A DNA stretch of 64,000 nt. It comes from 0-14-0-80-60-11 sp049322355 (lineage in GTDB: Bacteria; Desulfobacterota; Desulfobaccia; Desulfobaccales; 0-14-0-80-60-11). The position numbers and the translations under genes are program-made. Shown piece by piece: positions 1-9,115 of this stretch (positions within the stretch are counted from its first letter, which is position 1; the number at the start of each line of letters is the position of its first letter). The DNA lies in NCBI GenBank assembly GCA_049322355.1, contig JBMORG010000010.1:372001-436000 (forward strand), read 5' to 3'. The notes under the pieces are model-generated. The model was not told the origin of the DNA and did not search any database. It worked only from the letters and a program-made list of their open reading frames with translations.

Positions 1-83
1 ACGCTTTCCAGCAAACGCAGGCTGAAGCGTGCGGCTACATTTTTAAGAGGCTCACCTAGAATTCTGTGTCCGGTAGCTGCCAT
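1..83 (-). CDS. Possible 5' end of a divergent gene, cut by the window edge
   Basis: An open frame runs on the minus strand from an ATG at 83 to the window edge, about 27 codons starting MAATGHRILGEPLKN. It would be divergent from lptD. No convincing ribosome binding site precedes the ATG, and a perfect TATAAT (minus strand, about 84-89) overlaps the start, so the true start could lie elsewhere. The fragment is too short to assign a family and may be chance. Confidence 0.2.
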   Translation of the reverse strand, partial: MAATGHRILGEPLKNVAARFSLRLLES

Positions 84-174
84 TATACGAAAGTAGTCAG
101 GCCCGCGCAATCTCCAGTTATGGTGGCATTATTTTCATTGGGGAATTCAACCCGATAATGCTTTAGCGCATTTC

Positions 175-203
175 TTGAAAGCCAAGGTGGCCTATGGTAT
201 GAT
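175..203 (+). promoter_or_regulatory. Sigma-70 type promoter of lptD
   Basis: TTGAAA (175-180) and TATGAT (198-203) are separated by exactly 17 bases, close to the consensus -35/-10 layout. Transcription would begin near 210, giving a leader of about 30 bases before the lptD start. Confidence 0.6.
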
Positions 204-238
204 GTTTCGATTTTTAAGCCTGGTTGGGGGAGTGGGCG

Positions 239-2500
239 GTGGCGCGGTATCTGGTCCTGGCCTTAGGGATGTTGTGCTTTCTGCTCAACGTGGGGAACGT
301 CGGGGCGGTCATGGAGATGGAGCTGTTCAATCAAGAACGCTTCCAGGGGGGCCCTTGGCGGATTCGCGCCGAGAGGCTTACTTACGATGCCACCAACCAT
401 ATTTATACTGCCGAAGGCCAAGTGGAGATCCGTCAGGGAGACCGGCGGCTGACCGCGGACCAGGTGGAAGTCAATGAGGTTTCGAAAATCGCCAGGGTCA
501 AGGGCAATGTGGTCTTGGTCCTAGGCGATGATATCTTTACCGGGCAAGAGGGCCAATTCAACCTGGCAACTCGATGCGGCGAGATGCAGGGGGCCCGGCT
601 CTTCCTGAGCAAAAATCACTTTCATGTAGACAGCCCTTTGCTGCGCAAGACCGGCGAAAATACCTATTACGCCGAGGAAGCCAAGGTTACTACCTGTGAT
701 GCGGACCAGCCCGTATGGAGCTTCTCGGCCCGCAATCTAGCGGTGGTCCTGGAGGGGTATGCCACGGGCCGGGACGGGTTCATGCGGCTGGCCGGCATCC
801 CGGTTCTCTACCTGCCGGTGGCCGTTCTGCCGGTGATGACCGCCAGGCAAAGCGGATTCTTGATCCCTTCCTATGGGCAGCACCGGGCGGGGGGCTCAGT
901 GGTGGAAGTCCCCTTTTACTGGGCCATCAACAACTTTGCCGACGCCACATTCTATCAGACCGTTCTCTCTAACCGGGGCTACATGCAAGGGGGGGAATTT
1001 CGCAGTCGGGGATATGGCGAAGCCGCGCTCAACCTCCGTTTTTTCTATATAAATGATAGTTATGCCCCCTACAACGAAAACACCACCAACCGCCGCTACT
1101 GGGCGGCAGGGATGATCAACCAGCCTATAGGTGAATGGGAAGCCCGGGGCACCCTGGATCGGGTAAGCGATTCCAATTATCTGGCAGATTTTAATTTCGG
1201 TTATATGGGCCTCAACCGCTATTCCCGTGACCTGCTCATGGAGTTTGGCCGGGACCTGGAGCAGGAAGAAGTGAATACCCGGGTTTCCAGCTTCCTGCTG
1301 GCCCGCAATTTTCCCGTGGCCAATTTCACCCTCTATACCCGCTATTACGAGAAACTGATCGATGATGATCCCAACCTGTTCAACCGGGTCCCGGGAGTCT
1401 CATTTACCTCGGTGCCGTTGACCTTGGGGGGGTTACCCCTTTATTTGGGATTGAACTCTTCGTATAATTATTTTTATCAGAACCACGGCATGACCGGGGA
1501 CCGGATGGATTTTCATCCCCAGCTCTGGTTGCAAGGCCAACCCCTGCCGGGTATTTCTTTTAGTTCCCGGGTGGGGTTTAGAGAGACTCTGTTCAGGATA
1601 GATCACAGCGTTCCCGATGGGCCGCCGGAGCAATATATTCCCCGCAATTTGTACGATTCCAAGGTTTCTCTGGCCGGGGCCTGGTCCAGGGATTATGGCC
1701 GCGGGGCTGAACCCGTCCATTTTTTTAGACACATTGTGCGTCCCGACGTGACCTACTGGAATATCCCCCGATACAACCCCAGGCGCTATCCCGACTTCGA
1801 CCCCTTTGACCAGGGATGGGTAGCCCAGGCCGACCGCAACCTGCCGGTGAGGGATGGGGATGAGCCCGTGGGCGGGGTCAATGCCCTTACCTACGGAATC
1901 TCCAACCACATCCTGTGGCGTGGCCAGAACCAGCAAGGGCAGGCAACGGTACGGGATCTTTTATGGTTCCGTCTGAGCCAGAGCGCCTTTTTTAACAAGA
2001 CCAGCATGGGCCTGGACGGCAATCCCGTGTTTCACTCCCCGTTTTCCGATTTTTGGGGAGAATTGCAGTTCAACCCCATACGCCAACTCGCGCTGGGGAG
2101 CAACGTGGGCATTTCCCCTTATAATAAGGGATTGGACAGGGCGGATTTCAAGGTTACCTTTTTGGACCAAAGGAGCCAGAATTACCTGAGCTTGAACTAC
2201 ATCGTGGTCAAGGACTTTGCCAAGCAAATCAATGTCGAGACTTATCTCAACCTGTTGCGCTCTGTGAAAACCTGGGTTACTTATGGCCATACGTTTGAGA
2301 CCAACAATCAACTGGAGAAAAGATACGGTGTGGTGCTGCAGCGCCAGTGTTGGGGAGTTGTTCTGTCATACACCGACCGGCCCAATGACCAGAGGATCGG
2401 TTTTACCGTATTCATTCCGGGTCTGGGGGAACGCATGAAGCGCTCGCCGGTGCGCTTCCCCAATGAGACTAAAAATCAAGAAGGGCCTGATCTGTTTTAG
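239..2500 (+). CDS. lptD: LPS-assembly outer membrane protein LptD
   Basis: LptD is the outer-membrane beta-barrel that, with LptE, inserts lipopolysaccharide into the outer leaflet. The protein has an N-terminal signal segment (RYLVLALGMLCFLLNVGNVG), an OstA/LptA-like periplasmic beta-jellyroll (about residues 30-110, with TYDATNHIYTAEGQVEI) and a long barrel domain to the end. Cysteines at about residues 153 (TTCDA) and 704 (QCWGVVLSY) sit where family members form inter-domain disulfides. A frame-consistent TTG at 224 exists, but the GTG at 239 has GGGGGAG six bases upstream and is the better start, giving about 753 residues, normal for the family. It is followed by nucleotide-sugar and heptose genes, which fits an envelope cluster. 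Confidence 0.93.
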   Translation: MARYLVLALGMLCFLLNVGNVGAVMEMELFNQERFQGGPWRIRAERLTYDATNHIYTAEGQVEIRQGDRRLTADQVEVNEVSKIARVKGNVVLVLGDDIFTGQEGQFNLATRCGEMQGARLFLSKNHFHVDSPLLRKTGENTYYAEEAKVTTCDADQPVWSFSARNLAVVLEGYATGRDGFMRLAGIPVLYLPVAVLPVMTARQSGFLIPSYGQHRAGGSVVEVPFYWAINNFADATFYQTVLSNRGYMQGGEFRSRGYGEAALNLRFFYINDSYAPYNENTTNRRYWAAGMINQPIGEWEARGTLDRVSDSNYLADFNFGYMGLNRYSRDLLMEFGRDLEQEEVNTRVSSFLLARNFPVANFTLYTRYYEKLIDDDPNLFNRVPGVSFTSVPLTLGGLPLYLGLNSSYNYFYQNHGMTGDRMDFHPQLWLQGQPLPGISFSSRVGFRETLFRIDHSVPDGPPEQYIPRNLYDSKVSLAGAWSRDYGRGAEPVHFFRHIVRPDVTYWNIPRYNPRRYPDFDPFDQGWVAQADRNLPVRDGDEPVGGVNALTYGISNHILWRGQNQQGQATVRDLLWFRLSQSAFFNKTSMGLDGNPVFHSPFSDFWGELQFNPIRQLALGSNVGISPYNKGLDRADFKVTFLDQRSQNYLSLNYIVVKDFAKQINVETYLNLLRSVKTWVTYGHTFETNNQLEKRYGVVLQRQCWGVVLSYTDRPNDQRIGFTVFIPGLGERMKRSPVRFPNETKNQEGPDLF

Positions 2501-2537
2501 GCAGCGGGAGCAAACTACCGAGGAGGGTAAGTAATTC

Positions 2538-3866
2538 ATGAAACTGGCAATAATCGGCGCAGGCTATGTGGGGCTGGTAACCGCGGCCTGCTTTGCCGAA
2601 ATGGGCAACGAAGTTATCTGTGTGGACGCGGATGCGAGCAAAATAGAGGCCCTGGAACAGGGGCGCATTCCCATCTACGAACCGGGGCTGGAAGCCTACG
2701 TCAAACGGAATTATCAGGAGCACCGCCTGTTTTTCACCACTGAGCTGGGCCCGGCAATTCAAAAGAGCTTGATCTGCTTTATCGCGGTGGGGACCCCCCA
2801 GGACCGGGACGGCTCCGCCGATCTGTCCATGGTGCTCCAGGTGGCCCGGGACATCGGGCGCCAGATGAACGGCTATAAGGTAATCGTGGAAAAATCCACT
2901 GTTCCGGTGGGCACGGCCCGTAAGGTTCGCCAAGTCATCGAGGAAGAATTGCAAAACCGGGGAGAGTCCTTTGAATTCGATGTGGTGTCCAACCCGGAGT
3001 TCCTCAAGGAGGGCACCGCCATCGATGATTTCATGAAGCCGGACCGCGTCGTGGTGGGGTCTGACGAGGTGCGGGTGGCGGAGTTGATGAAGGAACTCTA
3101 CGCGCCGTTTACCCGCACCAACCGCCCCATCATCATCATGGACGTGGTGAGCGCAGAGCTTACCAAGTATGCCGCCAACGCTTTTCTGGCCACGAAGATT
3201 TCTTTTATCAATGAGTTGGCCAACATCTGCAGCCGCACCGGCGCCAACATCGCCAAGGTGCGCCAGGGAATCGGCTCCGACACCCGCATCGGTCCTCTCT
3301 TTCTGTTTCCCGGCCTGGGATACGGCGGCTCTTGTTTCCCCAAGGATATGCAGGCCTTAATCCATACGGCCAGATCGCTCGACTATACCCCCCGCCTGCT
3401 GGAGGCCGCAGAGGCCATCAACGAGGATCAACGGCGGATTTTTGTGGATGTGATCAGGACCCACTTTAAAGATGATCTTAAGGGGCGGCTATTCGCGGTC
3501 TGGGGGTTGTCCTTTAAACCGCAGACGGATGATATCCGGGAGGCCCCGGCGTTAACAATAATATCCCGCTTGCTGGAAGCCGGGGCCCGCATCCGGGCCT
3601 ATGATCCGGAAGCCATGCCCGCCACCCGCCAATACTTCGGGGATCATCAGGCCGTGGCCTATGCCTCTTCCACCTACGAGGCCCTGGAAGGCGCTGACGC
3701 TCTGATCATTTGCACTGAATGGACCAAATTCCGGGAGCCTGATTTCGAACGTATGCAGTCGCTGATGAAGTCCCCTGTGATCTTTGACGGCCGCAATTTG
3801 TATAACCCGGGCAAGTTGGCCAATTTGGGCTTTAAATACTTTCATATTGGCCAAAAGATCGATTGA
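2538..3866 (+). CDS. ugd: UDP-glucose 6-dehydrogenase
   Basis: Oxidises UDP-glucose to UDP-glucuronate with two NAD+, feeding exopolysaccharide or LPS precursor synthesis in the cytoplasm. The Rossmann motif GAGYVG is at residues 7-12. The catalytic cysteine is C266 in GYGGSCFPKD, after the helical central domain (TKYAANAFLATKISFINE), and the C-terminal UDP-binding domain follows (WGLSFKPQTDDIREAP). The length of 442 residues is typical. GGAGGG lies upstream of the ATG. It is 37 bases downstream of lptD and probably shares its transcript. The family also includes UDP-ManNAc dehydrogenases, but the sequence pattern matches the Ugd/TuaD type. Confidence 0.92.
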   Translation: MKLAIIGAGYVGLVTAACFAEMGNEVICVDADASKIEALEQGRIPIYEPGLEAYVKRNYQEHRLFFTTELGPAIQKSLICFIAVGTPQDRDGSADLSMVLQVARDIGRQMNGYKVIVEKSTVPVGTARKVRQVIEEELQNRGESFEFDVVSNPEFLKEGTAIDDFMKPDRVVVGSDEVRVAELMKELYAPFTRTNRPIIIMDVVSAELTKYAANAFLATKISFINELANICSRTGANIAKVRQGIGSDTRIGPLFLFPGLGYGGSCFPKDMQALIHTARSLDYTPRLLEAAEAINEDQRRIFVDVIRTHFKDDLKGRLFAVWGLSFKPQTDDIREAPALTIISRLLEAGARIRAYDPEAMPATRQYFGDHQAVAYASSTYEALEGADALIICTEWTKFREPDFERMQSLMKSPVIFDGRNLYNPGKLANLGFKYFHIGQKID

Positions 3867-3955
3867 TAAAGGTGGGAGGGCTCCTTGCGGTGGGGCGGGC
3901 TGCCGTGCCGCCCCCTCAATAACCCATTTCACAGAAAGCAGAAATTTTCTAAACC

Positions 3956-5458
3956 ATGGCTTCCAAATCCCAGGATAAACCCGAAAACTCCGCCGCGCAC
4001 CTCCGCCAGATGGACCTGGAGGAATTTTCCAACCTCCGGCTCCTGGTGGCCGGAGACTTTATGCTGGATGAATATCTCTGGGGCAAGGTGGAGCGCATCT
4101 CCCCGGAGGCCCCGGTGGCGGTGGTTGACGTGGAGCGGGAGACCCACACCCTGGGCGGCGCCGGCAACGTGGTCAACAACCTGGTGGCCCTGGGGGCCCA
4201 GGTGGAGGTCCTGGGCCTGGTGGGAGAAGACAACCCCGGCCGCTTGCTGAAGCAGGAGATGCTGCGGCTGGGGGTGGGCGTAGAGGGCCTCATTACGGAC
4301 CCCCAGCGCCGCACTTCCCGGAAAACCAGGGTCTTAGGCGCTTCCCAGCAAGTGGTGCGCATCGACCGGGAAACCCGGGCCCCGGCCCCACCGGCCTTTG
4401 AGCAGGCCGCCCGGAAGTTTTTAAGCGCCCGCCTGCCGGATCTGCACGCCCTGGTCCTGTCCGATTACGCCAAAGGCGTGCTCACACCGTCGGTCTTGCA
4501 GGAGCTTATTTCCCATGGCCGCAAGTTCGGCTATCCGGTGGTGGTGGACCCCAAAGGCGCAGATTTCTCTCCCTACACCGGGGCCACGCTGATCACCCCC
4601 AACCGCAAGGAAGCGGAACTGGCCGCTGGAACATCCCTGGCCCGATGGGAAGACCTGGTGGTAGCCGGAGCCCGGCTGCGGGAGGGTCTCTCCCTGGAAT
4701 ACCTGCTCATCACCCTGGGGGCCGAAGGTATGCTCCTCTTTAGGAACGGACGGCCGGAAACGCATATTCCCACCCAGGCCCGGGAAGTCTTTGACGTCTC
4801 CGGGGCCGGAGACACGGTGGCGGCAGTCATGGCCTTGGGCCTGGCTTGCTGGGGAGACCCTTTGCTATCGGCCACTCTGGCCAACATCGCGGCCGGAGTG
4901 GTGGTGGGCAAGGTGGGCACCGCCCCCATCTTCCGGGCTGAACTGGCCCGGGAGTTGGGCCAGGACGGGACCCGCCTGGAAGAAAAAATCCGGCCGATCT
5001 CTGAACTGCGTCTGCTGGTGTCCCAATTGCAGGCCCAGGGCAAGAAGGTGGTGTTCACCAACGGCTGCTTCGACCTGCTACACGGCGGTCATATTGAATT
5101 TCTGGAAGCTTCCCGGCGCCTGGGAGACGTTTTGGTGGTGGCGGTGGATTCCGACGCCTCGGTGCGGCAGGTGAAAGGCGAGGGGAGGCCGGTCATCGGC
5201 GAGAGCCAACGCCTGCGTATTCTGGCGGCCCTGGAAGCTGTGGACTATGTCACCCTCTTCACCAGCGACCGTTTGGCCGAACTGCTGGCTGCGCTCAAGC
5301 CCGACATCCTCACCAAGGGGAGCAATTACCCCAAAGAGCAAGTGGCGGGCCGGGAGATCGTCACAGGCTACGGCGGCCAGATGGTCCTTGTGCCCATCAC
5401 CGAGCCCACCTCGGTCTCCGACCTCATTCGGCGGATTCAGCGGGGCCAAGGTCCTTGA
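3956..5458 (+). CDS. hldE: Bifunctional heptose 7-phosphate kinase / heptose 1-phosphate adenylyltransferase
   Basis: Catalyses two steps of ADP-heptose synthesis for the LPS inner core. The N-terminal PfkB/ribokinase domain (residues 1 to about 325) shows GGAGNVVNNLVALGA and the catalytic-base motif GAGD with Asp286. The C-terminal cytidylyltransferase-like domain (about 350-500) shows TNGCFDLLHGGH with the nucleotide-binding HGGH at 376-379. Both activities appear intact, so this is the fused form rather than separate hldA and hldC. At 500 residues it is slightly longer than the E. coli enzyme. No strong ribosome binding site is seen before the ATG at 3956. It lies in the same direction as lptD and ugd. 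Confidence 0.93.
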   Translation: MASKSQDKPENSAAHLRQMDLEEFSNLRLLVAGDFMLDEYLWGKVERISPEAPVAVVDVERETHTLGGAGNVVNNLVALGAQVEVLGLVGEDNPGRLLKQEMLRLGVGVEGLITDPQRRTSRKTRVLGASQQVVRIDRETRAPAPPAFEQAARKFLSARLPDLHALVLSDYAKGVLTPSVLQELISHGRKFGYPVVVDPKGADFSPYTGATLITPNRKEAELAAGTSLARWEDLVVAGARLREGLSLEYLLITLGAEGMLLFRNGRPETHIPTQAREVFDVSGAGDTVAAVMALGLACWGDPLLSATLANIAAGVVVGKVGTAPIFRAELARELGQDGTRLEEKIRPISELRLLVSQLQAQGKKVVFTNGCFDLLHGGHIEFLEASRRLGDVLVVAVDSDASVRQVKGEGRPVIGESQRLRILAALEAVDYVTLFTSDRLAELLAALKPDILTKGSNYPKEQVAGREIVTGYGGQMVLVPITEPTSVSDLIRRIQRGQGP

Positions 5459-5504
5459 ATCAATAGGTAAAACTGGACACACCTAAAACCGAATAAGGCC
5501 AGCT

Positions 5505-6326
5505 TCACATAACCTCGGGTTCAGGCAGAGGGGCTGGGGGAGCTTTCTTTTTGGGACTTTTGGGCTGTCGTGGGAATTGCAGGGGCAGGGATTCCAGATA
5601 CCGGCTTTCCACCCAGCCCACCGCGCCGCTGGAAGGCTGACGCACTTTAAACCAACCCAAGGGGGTCTCTGCCAGTTTCTGTAACTGGTCGTTGATTTTC
5701 AGGGTTTTTACGACTTGGGCCAGGTGCAGGGGCTGTTGGTATAGTTTTAAACGGTTCACAGCCACGTAATAATAGGCTTGAGCGGCAACTTTGGGCTGGA
5801 GAGGGAGGTCCTCCACCAGGGCCTTCTCGGGCACCCAGCCAAGCCCCCGGCCCTTGACCACCAGTACCCGCCACCATCCGCGCGTATTCTTTTCCACCGG
5901 CTGGACCTCGTCCCCCCGGTAGAGTAGTTGCAAAGAAGGGCATTCCTCGCCGGGACACTCTCTCAGAGCCACGGTATCCGGACTGACATAAAAGTAGTTA
6001 ATGGGGACGGGATTCAAGCTGATCAGGCCTTCTTGCACCCAGCCCTCCTGGCCGGTGCGTCCGGAGCGCACCCGCCACCATTCCAAACCATAGGATTCAA
6101 GGGTCTCCACCTGGTCCCCCTTATAAAGCTGGCCCAGAACGCGGCCCTCATATCTCGGTCCATCCCGCAAGTACACAATTTCAGAATTGACATAATAATG
6201 GGCCAGGGGGGCGGTGGGACGGATCGGAGCGCAGCTTCCTATCAGAGCGAGAACCAGTGCTATCAGAATGGTCCTAAAAGAGAACCACCAAGGTCCCTTG
6301 CACAGGCATTTTGAGCGTTGACTCAT
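5505..6326 (-). CDS. SH3-repeat lipoprotein, copy 1
   Basis: A predicted lipoprotein with a hydrophobic segment ending in the lipobox LIGSC (Cys about residue 32). Three bacterial SH3-like repeats follow, each with a hallmark such as YLRDGP, GDQVE and WWRVRSG...GWV, and a Lys/Pro-rich tail ends the protein. Such repeats usually bind peptidoglycan or protein ligands in the periplasm. The ATG at 6326 overlaps the upstream stop as ATGA, so it is preferred over an in-frame GTG at 6356. It is translationally coupled to the NTF2-like gene upstream. The same gene pair recurs at 7122-8741, so this is the second unit of a tandem duplication. The function is unknown. Confidence 0.8.
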   Translation of the reverse strand: MSQRSKCLCKGPWWFSFRTILIALVLALIGSCAPIRPTAPLAHYYVNSEIVYLRDGPRYEGRVLGQLYKGDQVETLESYGLEWWRVRSGRTGQEGWVQEGLISLNPVPINYFYVSPDTVALRECPGEECPSLQLLYRGDEVQPVEKNTRGWWRVLVVKGRGLGWVPEKALVEDLPLQPKVAAQAYYYVAVNRLKLYQQPLHLAQVVKTLKINDQLQKLAETPLGWFKVRQPSSGAVGWVESRYLESLPLQFPRQPKSPKKKAPPAPLPEPEVM

Positions 6327-6934
6327 CCGGCTTTTTTGAGGGCTTGAATTCGCCACTCCCCCGACTCGCGAACGAACCAGACCAAGTAAGTCTTAGTTAA
6401 TTCTTTAGAGTTCTTGGTCTGAACATCTTCTACCCGGATATCCCAGGTGACCCGGGCAAAGACCCGGCCATCGGGCAAAGGTTTAACCTCGTTTATCAGA
6501 AATTCCATCTTGGGATAATTGCATGTTACCCAAGTTCGGGAAAAGTGTTGGGCTTTTCGGGACAATTCGGGGAAGTTGAGAGAATAGAGGGTCAATAACT
6601 GGTCCAGGTCTTTTTTCTGGTTAGCCTCTTTTACACGCTCCAGGACCTTTTCCATCTGAGTTTTCAGGACCGCAGCTAGGCCTGAAAGTTGTTGCGGTGT
6701 CTCTATCGGGGGCGGGACGGTGCTGATTGGCGAATTCTGGCTAGGCTGAGTCGGGGGGGCATGGGGAAATGTTCCCGGGATGTCGTTTGGGCTGGGTGGG
6801 GCGTGGACTCCCCGGACCGATAACCAGATGAAAGAAATAACCAACACAACTCCGACCCCGGCTAAAAATCCCTGGACCCAGAGACGTTTGGCCAGATGTG
6901 CTATAGAGTTGTGGGGATGCCAGAAATCTTCCAT
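6323..6934 (-). CDS. Membrane-anchored NTF2-like protein, copy 1
   Basis: A 203-residue protein with one N-terminal transmembrane segment (about residues 20-40, FLAGVGVVLVISFIWLSV), a Pro-rich linker (about 45-85) and a C-terminal alpha+beta domain (about 90-203). That domain has the look of an NTF2/SnoaL fold: helices with LLTLYS, then strands ending in YLVWFVRESGEWRIQALKK. It shares this layout and C-terminal pattern with the larger protein at 7923-8741 but lacks that protein's zinc ribbons. A good promoter and an AGGAG site precede it. It forms an operon with the SH3 lipoprotein downstream. The role is not known; a periplasmic or cell-wall sensing function is only an inference. Confidence 0.75.
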   Translation of the reverse strand: MEDFWHPHNSIAHLAKRLWVQGFLAGVGVVLVISFIWLSVRGVHAPPSPNDIPGTFPHAPPTQPSQNSPISTVPPPIETPQQLSGLAAVLKTQMEKVLERVKEANQKKDLDQLLTLYSLNFPELSRKAQHFSRTWVTCNYPKMEFLINEVKPLPDGRVFARVTWDIRVEDVQTKNSKELTKTYLVWFVRESGEWRIQALKKAG

Positions 6935-6988
6935 GATAACTCGACTCCTACAAGGGCCAGAGCCGATGGCATCAAAAACTTATTTTTT

Positions 6989-7017
6989 ATTTTAACATAA
7001 CAATTTAATAATTTCAA
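6989..7017 (-). promoter_or_regulatory. Sigma-70 type promoter for the second NTF2-like/SH3 pair
   Basis: On the minus strand TTGAAA (7017-7012) and TAAAAT (6994-6989) are spaced by 17 bases in an AT-rich stretch. This gives the 6323-6934 / 5505-6326 pair its own transcription start, independent of the upstream pair. Confidence 0.5.
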
Positions 7018-7121
7018 ATTGTTTGTGAAGAATATGCAGAAAATTGTCGGCTTGCCCTGACCCCATGCCGTTCAGGGGCGAAAAATTTGGCTAAGTCATG
7101 ATGCAGAAACGACTTCTCGTT

Positions 7122-7922
7122 CTACATAGCCTTAGGTTTTGCCGGGGCTTTAGGGGCTTCCGGCTGGGAAGGGCTGGAGCGTTTGGGGTCCGGGCGCGGC
7201 GAGCTTACCGGGAACGATTCCAGATAGCGGCCATAAACCCAGCCGATGATATTGGTCCGGGTATCCCGAACCTGGAGCCAGCCGCCAGCGCCGGAACCCA
7301 GCACTTCCACCCGGTTGTTGAGCCCCAGGGTGGTGAGGGCTTTGTAGCCGGTGCCGGGGCCCGAGCGCAGGGCCAGCCTACTGACATTGACATAATAATA
7401 GGGCGCTCCCGACCGGATAGACAGCGCCGAGACGGGAATCCATCCCAATTTGCCGGATTGAAAAGACCTGACCCGCCACCAGCCCCGGCCGTCCTGGTCC
7501 AGCTTATCCACCCGGTCGCCCCGGTGCAGCAATTCCACTGTGGGGCAGTTGTAATCGGCGCAACTGCGCAGGTAAGCATTTGTCAAGGACACATAGAAAG
7601 ATGCCGGCACCGGGTTGTAGCTCAACAGGTCGTTGGAAATCCAGCCGATGGCCCCGGAGCGGTCCAATTGCACCCGAACCCAGCCGAAGTCATTGCGGTC
7701 CAGGACAACAACCCGGTCCCCGCTGTAGACTTCGGAGACCACACCGCACTCATAGCCGGCACAGTCCCGCAAGTAGGTCATGGTGGGAACCACGTAGTTG
7801 TAAGTGGGAGACACGGGATAGCCGCCGGTGGTGGCTGGCGGCTGACACCCGGAGATCAGGACTAGACCTGCAAGGATGAGCAGCAATCCCGGCGTGATGC
7901 GGGCAAATTTCATAACGGCCAT
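7122..7922 (-). CDS. SH3-repeat lipoprotein, copy 2
   Basis: A 266-residue paralog of the lipoprotein at 5505-6326. The lipobox is LISGC with Cys26. Three SH3-like repeats follow (around 40-100, 108-165 and 175-240), with motifs such as YLRDCAGYEC, GDRVVVL, WWRVRSF and LRSGPGTGYKALTTLG. Cysteine pairs inside the first two repeats (CAGYEC and CADYNC) could form disulfides in the periplasm. A Pro/Lys/Ser tail ends the protein. The ATG at 7922 abuts the upstream stop (TAAATG); ATG at 7913 (MKFAR) is also possible. It is coupled to the zinc-ribbon NTF2-like gene upstream. The binding target is unknown. Confidence 0.8.
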   Translation of the reverse strand: MAVMKFARITPGLLLILAGLVLISGCQPPATTGGYPVSPTYNYVVPTMTYLRDCAGYECGVVSEVYSGDRVVVLDRNDFGWVRVQLDRSGAIGWISNDLLSYNPVPASFYVSLTNAYLRSCADYNCPTVELLHRGDRVDKLDQDGRGWWRVRSFQSGKLGWIPVSALSIRSGAPYYYVNVSRLALRSGPGTGYKALTTLGLNNRVEVLGSGAGGWLQVRDTRTNIIGWVYGRYLESFPVSSPRPDPKRSSPSQPEAPKAPAKPKAM

Positions 7923-8741
7923 TTACTTTTCCACCTCTTCCAGGAAGCGGATGCGCCATGTGCCCATCTCTTTGGCAAAACGGACTTCATAAGTCTGGGT
8001 AATGCTGGCAAGTTCCTGGTTGCGCCGGTTTCTGGTATCCATGTACCAGGTAACCTGGGCAATGGCATTATCGGGGTCCAAAAGCTGGATTTTGTCAAAG
8101 GTAAAGACCAGGTTGGTGAAGTCAAAATTTTCCCAGGACTTCAAAGTATCGCCACGCTTGTCGTCCAGTTGCGGGTAAGTGGCGGAATAGACGCTCATGA
8201 ACTGGACGATGTCTTTATGCACCTGGGCCTCTCGCAATAGGGATAAAACACTTTGAAGTTGTTCTTTGAGGTCCGCGGTGGCGGGTGGAGTCTGCTCCGG
8301 AGTCGGGGCCGCGGAGGTACTCGGGGCTGGAGCGGCCGGAGTGGTGGGGGTAACCGGTGCTTCGGCTTTGGGGGCCTGGGGCGGTGGGGCCGGCGGCGGA
8401 GAAGTACCCCGGCTGAACAACAAGACCAGCAAGATGATGATGACTATACCCGTGCCCACCATCAAGCCGATGAGCCAGGACGGCGTCCCCTTGGGGGTAG
8501 CCGGGGCAGGGGGGGACTCCGCCGGGGTTGCAGTTTCCGGTCCCAAAATTTCTGCCGCAGCCTTGGCCCCTTTCAAGGGTGCGTCACATTCGTGGCAGAA
8601 TTCCTGACGGGGAGAGACACGGACCCCGCACTGGGGGCAGAAAGTATCACCCTCCTCGGGATGCAGCAGAAAACTACCGCAAGTGCTGCAATAGCGCTGG
8701 CCACTTTCATACTGGGTCTGGCAATGGGAGCATTGAGGCAT
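7923..8741 (-). CDS. Double zinc-ribbon membrane protein with NTF2-like domain
   Basis: The N-terminus has two CxxC-x10-CxxC zinc ribbons (Cys 4, 7, 18, 21 and 35, 38, 49, 52). A linker, one transmembrane helix (about residues 88-110, LIGLMVGTGIVIIILLVLLF) and a Pro/Ala/Thr-rich stretch come next. The C-terminal NTF2-like domain (about 160-272) ends FAKEMGTWRIRFLEE. The ribbons should be cytoplasmic and the C-terminal domain periplasmic. A GGAGG site is five bases before the ATG at 8741. It is the first gene of the pair with the SH3 lipoprotein at 7122. Zinc-ribbon membrane proteins of this kind are often scaffold or stress-associated, but no function is established here. Confidence 0.78.
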   Translation of the reverse strand: MPQCSHCQTQYESGQRYCSTCGSFLLHPEEGDTFCPQCGVRVSPRQEFCHECDAPLKGAKAAAEILGPETATPAESPPAPATPKGTPSWLIGLMVGTGIVIIILLVLLFSRGTSPPPAPPPQAPKAEAPVTPTTPAAPAPSTSAAPTPEQTPPATADLKEQLQSVLSLLREAQVHKDIVQFMSVYSATYPQLDDKRGDTLKSWENFDFTNLVFTFDKIQLLDPDNAIAQVTWYMDTRNRRNQELASITQTYEVRFAKEMGTWRIRFLEEVEK

Positions 8742-9115
8742 GCTAACCTCCGAGCATTAAAATTAACCCGTGCAGTTATCTGAAATTGCTCCATAAAATC
8801 GCAAAACCCCAGGTATGTCAACCAATTTTTCTCAAAGGCGCAGGCTTAGAACCAAACATATATACTAGATGAAAAATTATTTCTTTATTAACTAATTTCT
8901 CTGTTGTCTTCCTAATACCAATTTGGGCTCTTAACAGTAATAAATCTTTAGGTTTTCCAGTGGCGGACCAAATAGATGTTCGTATGCCAACGAATGAGAC
9001 GTTGCCGATTGCTAGGGTTTGAGGGCAGGGTCTGGGGGATTTAATTACTGTTGAGGACCGCTTCGGTTTATTTTATAATTTGGGTGGAAATGTTCTGTTC
9101 TCAAAGGAAAATTCG
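8742..9115. other. Divergent intergenic region with a minus-strand promoter
   Basis: This stretch separates the minus-strand zinc-ribbon gene from the plus-strand PEP-synthase-like gene. On the minus strand TTGACA (8821-8816) and TTTATG (8797-8792) lie 18 bases apart and can drive the 8741 gene. The plus-strand half is AT-rich, with no clear promoter match and no gene that I can support. Confidence 0.4.

Noticed and set aside
7098..7865. Plus-strand frame of 255 codons opposite the SH3 lipoprotein
   Set aside because: No ribosome binding site or domain, and low-complexity composition; the minus-strand lipoprotein is well supported.
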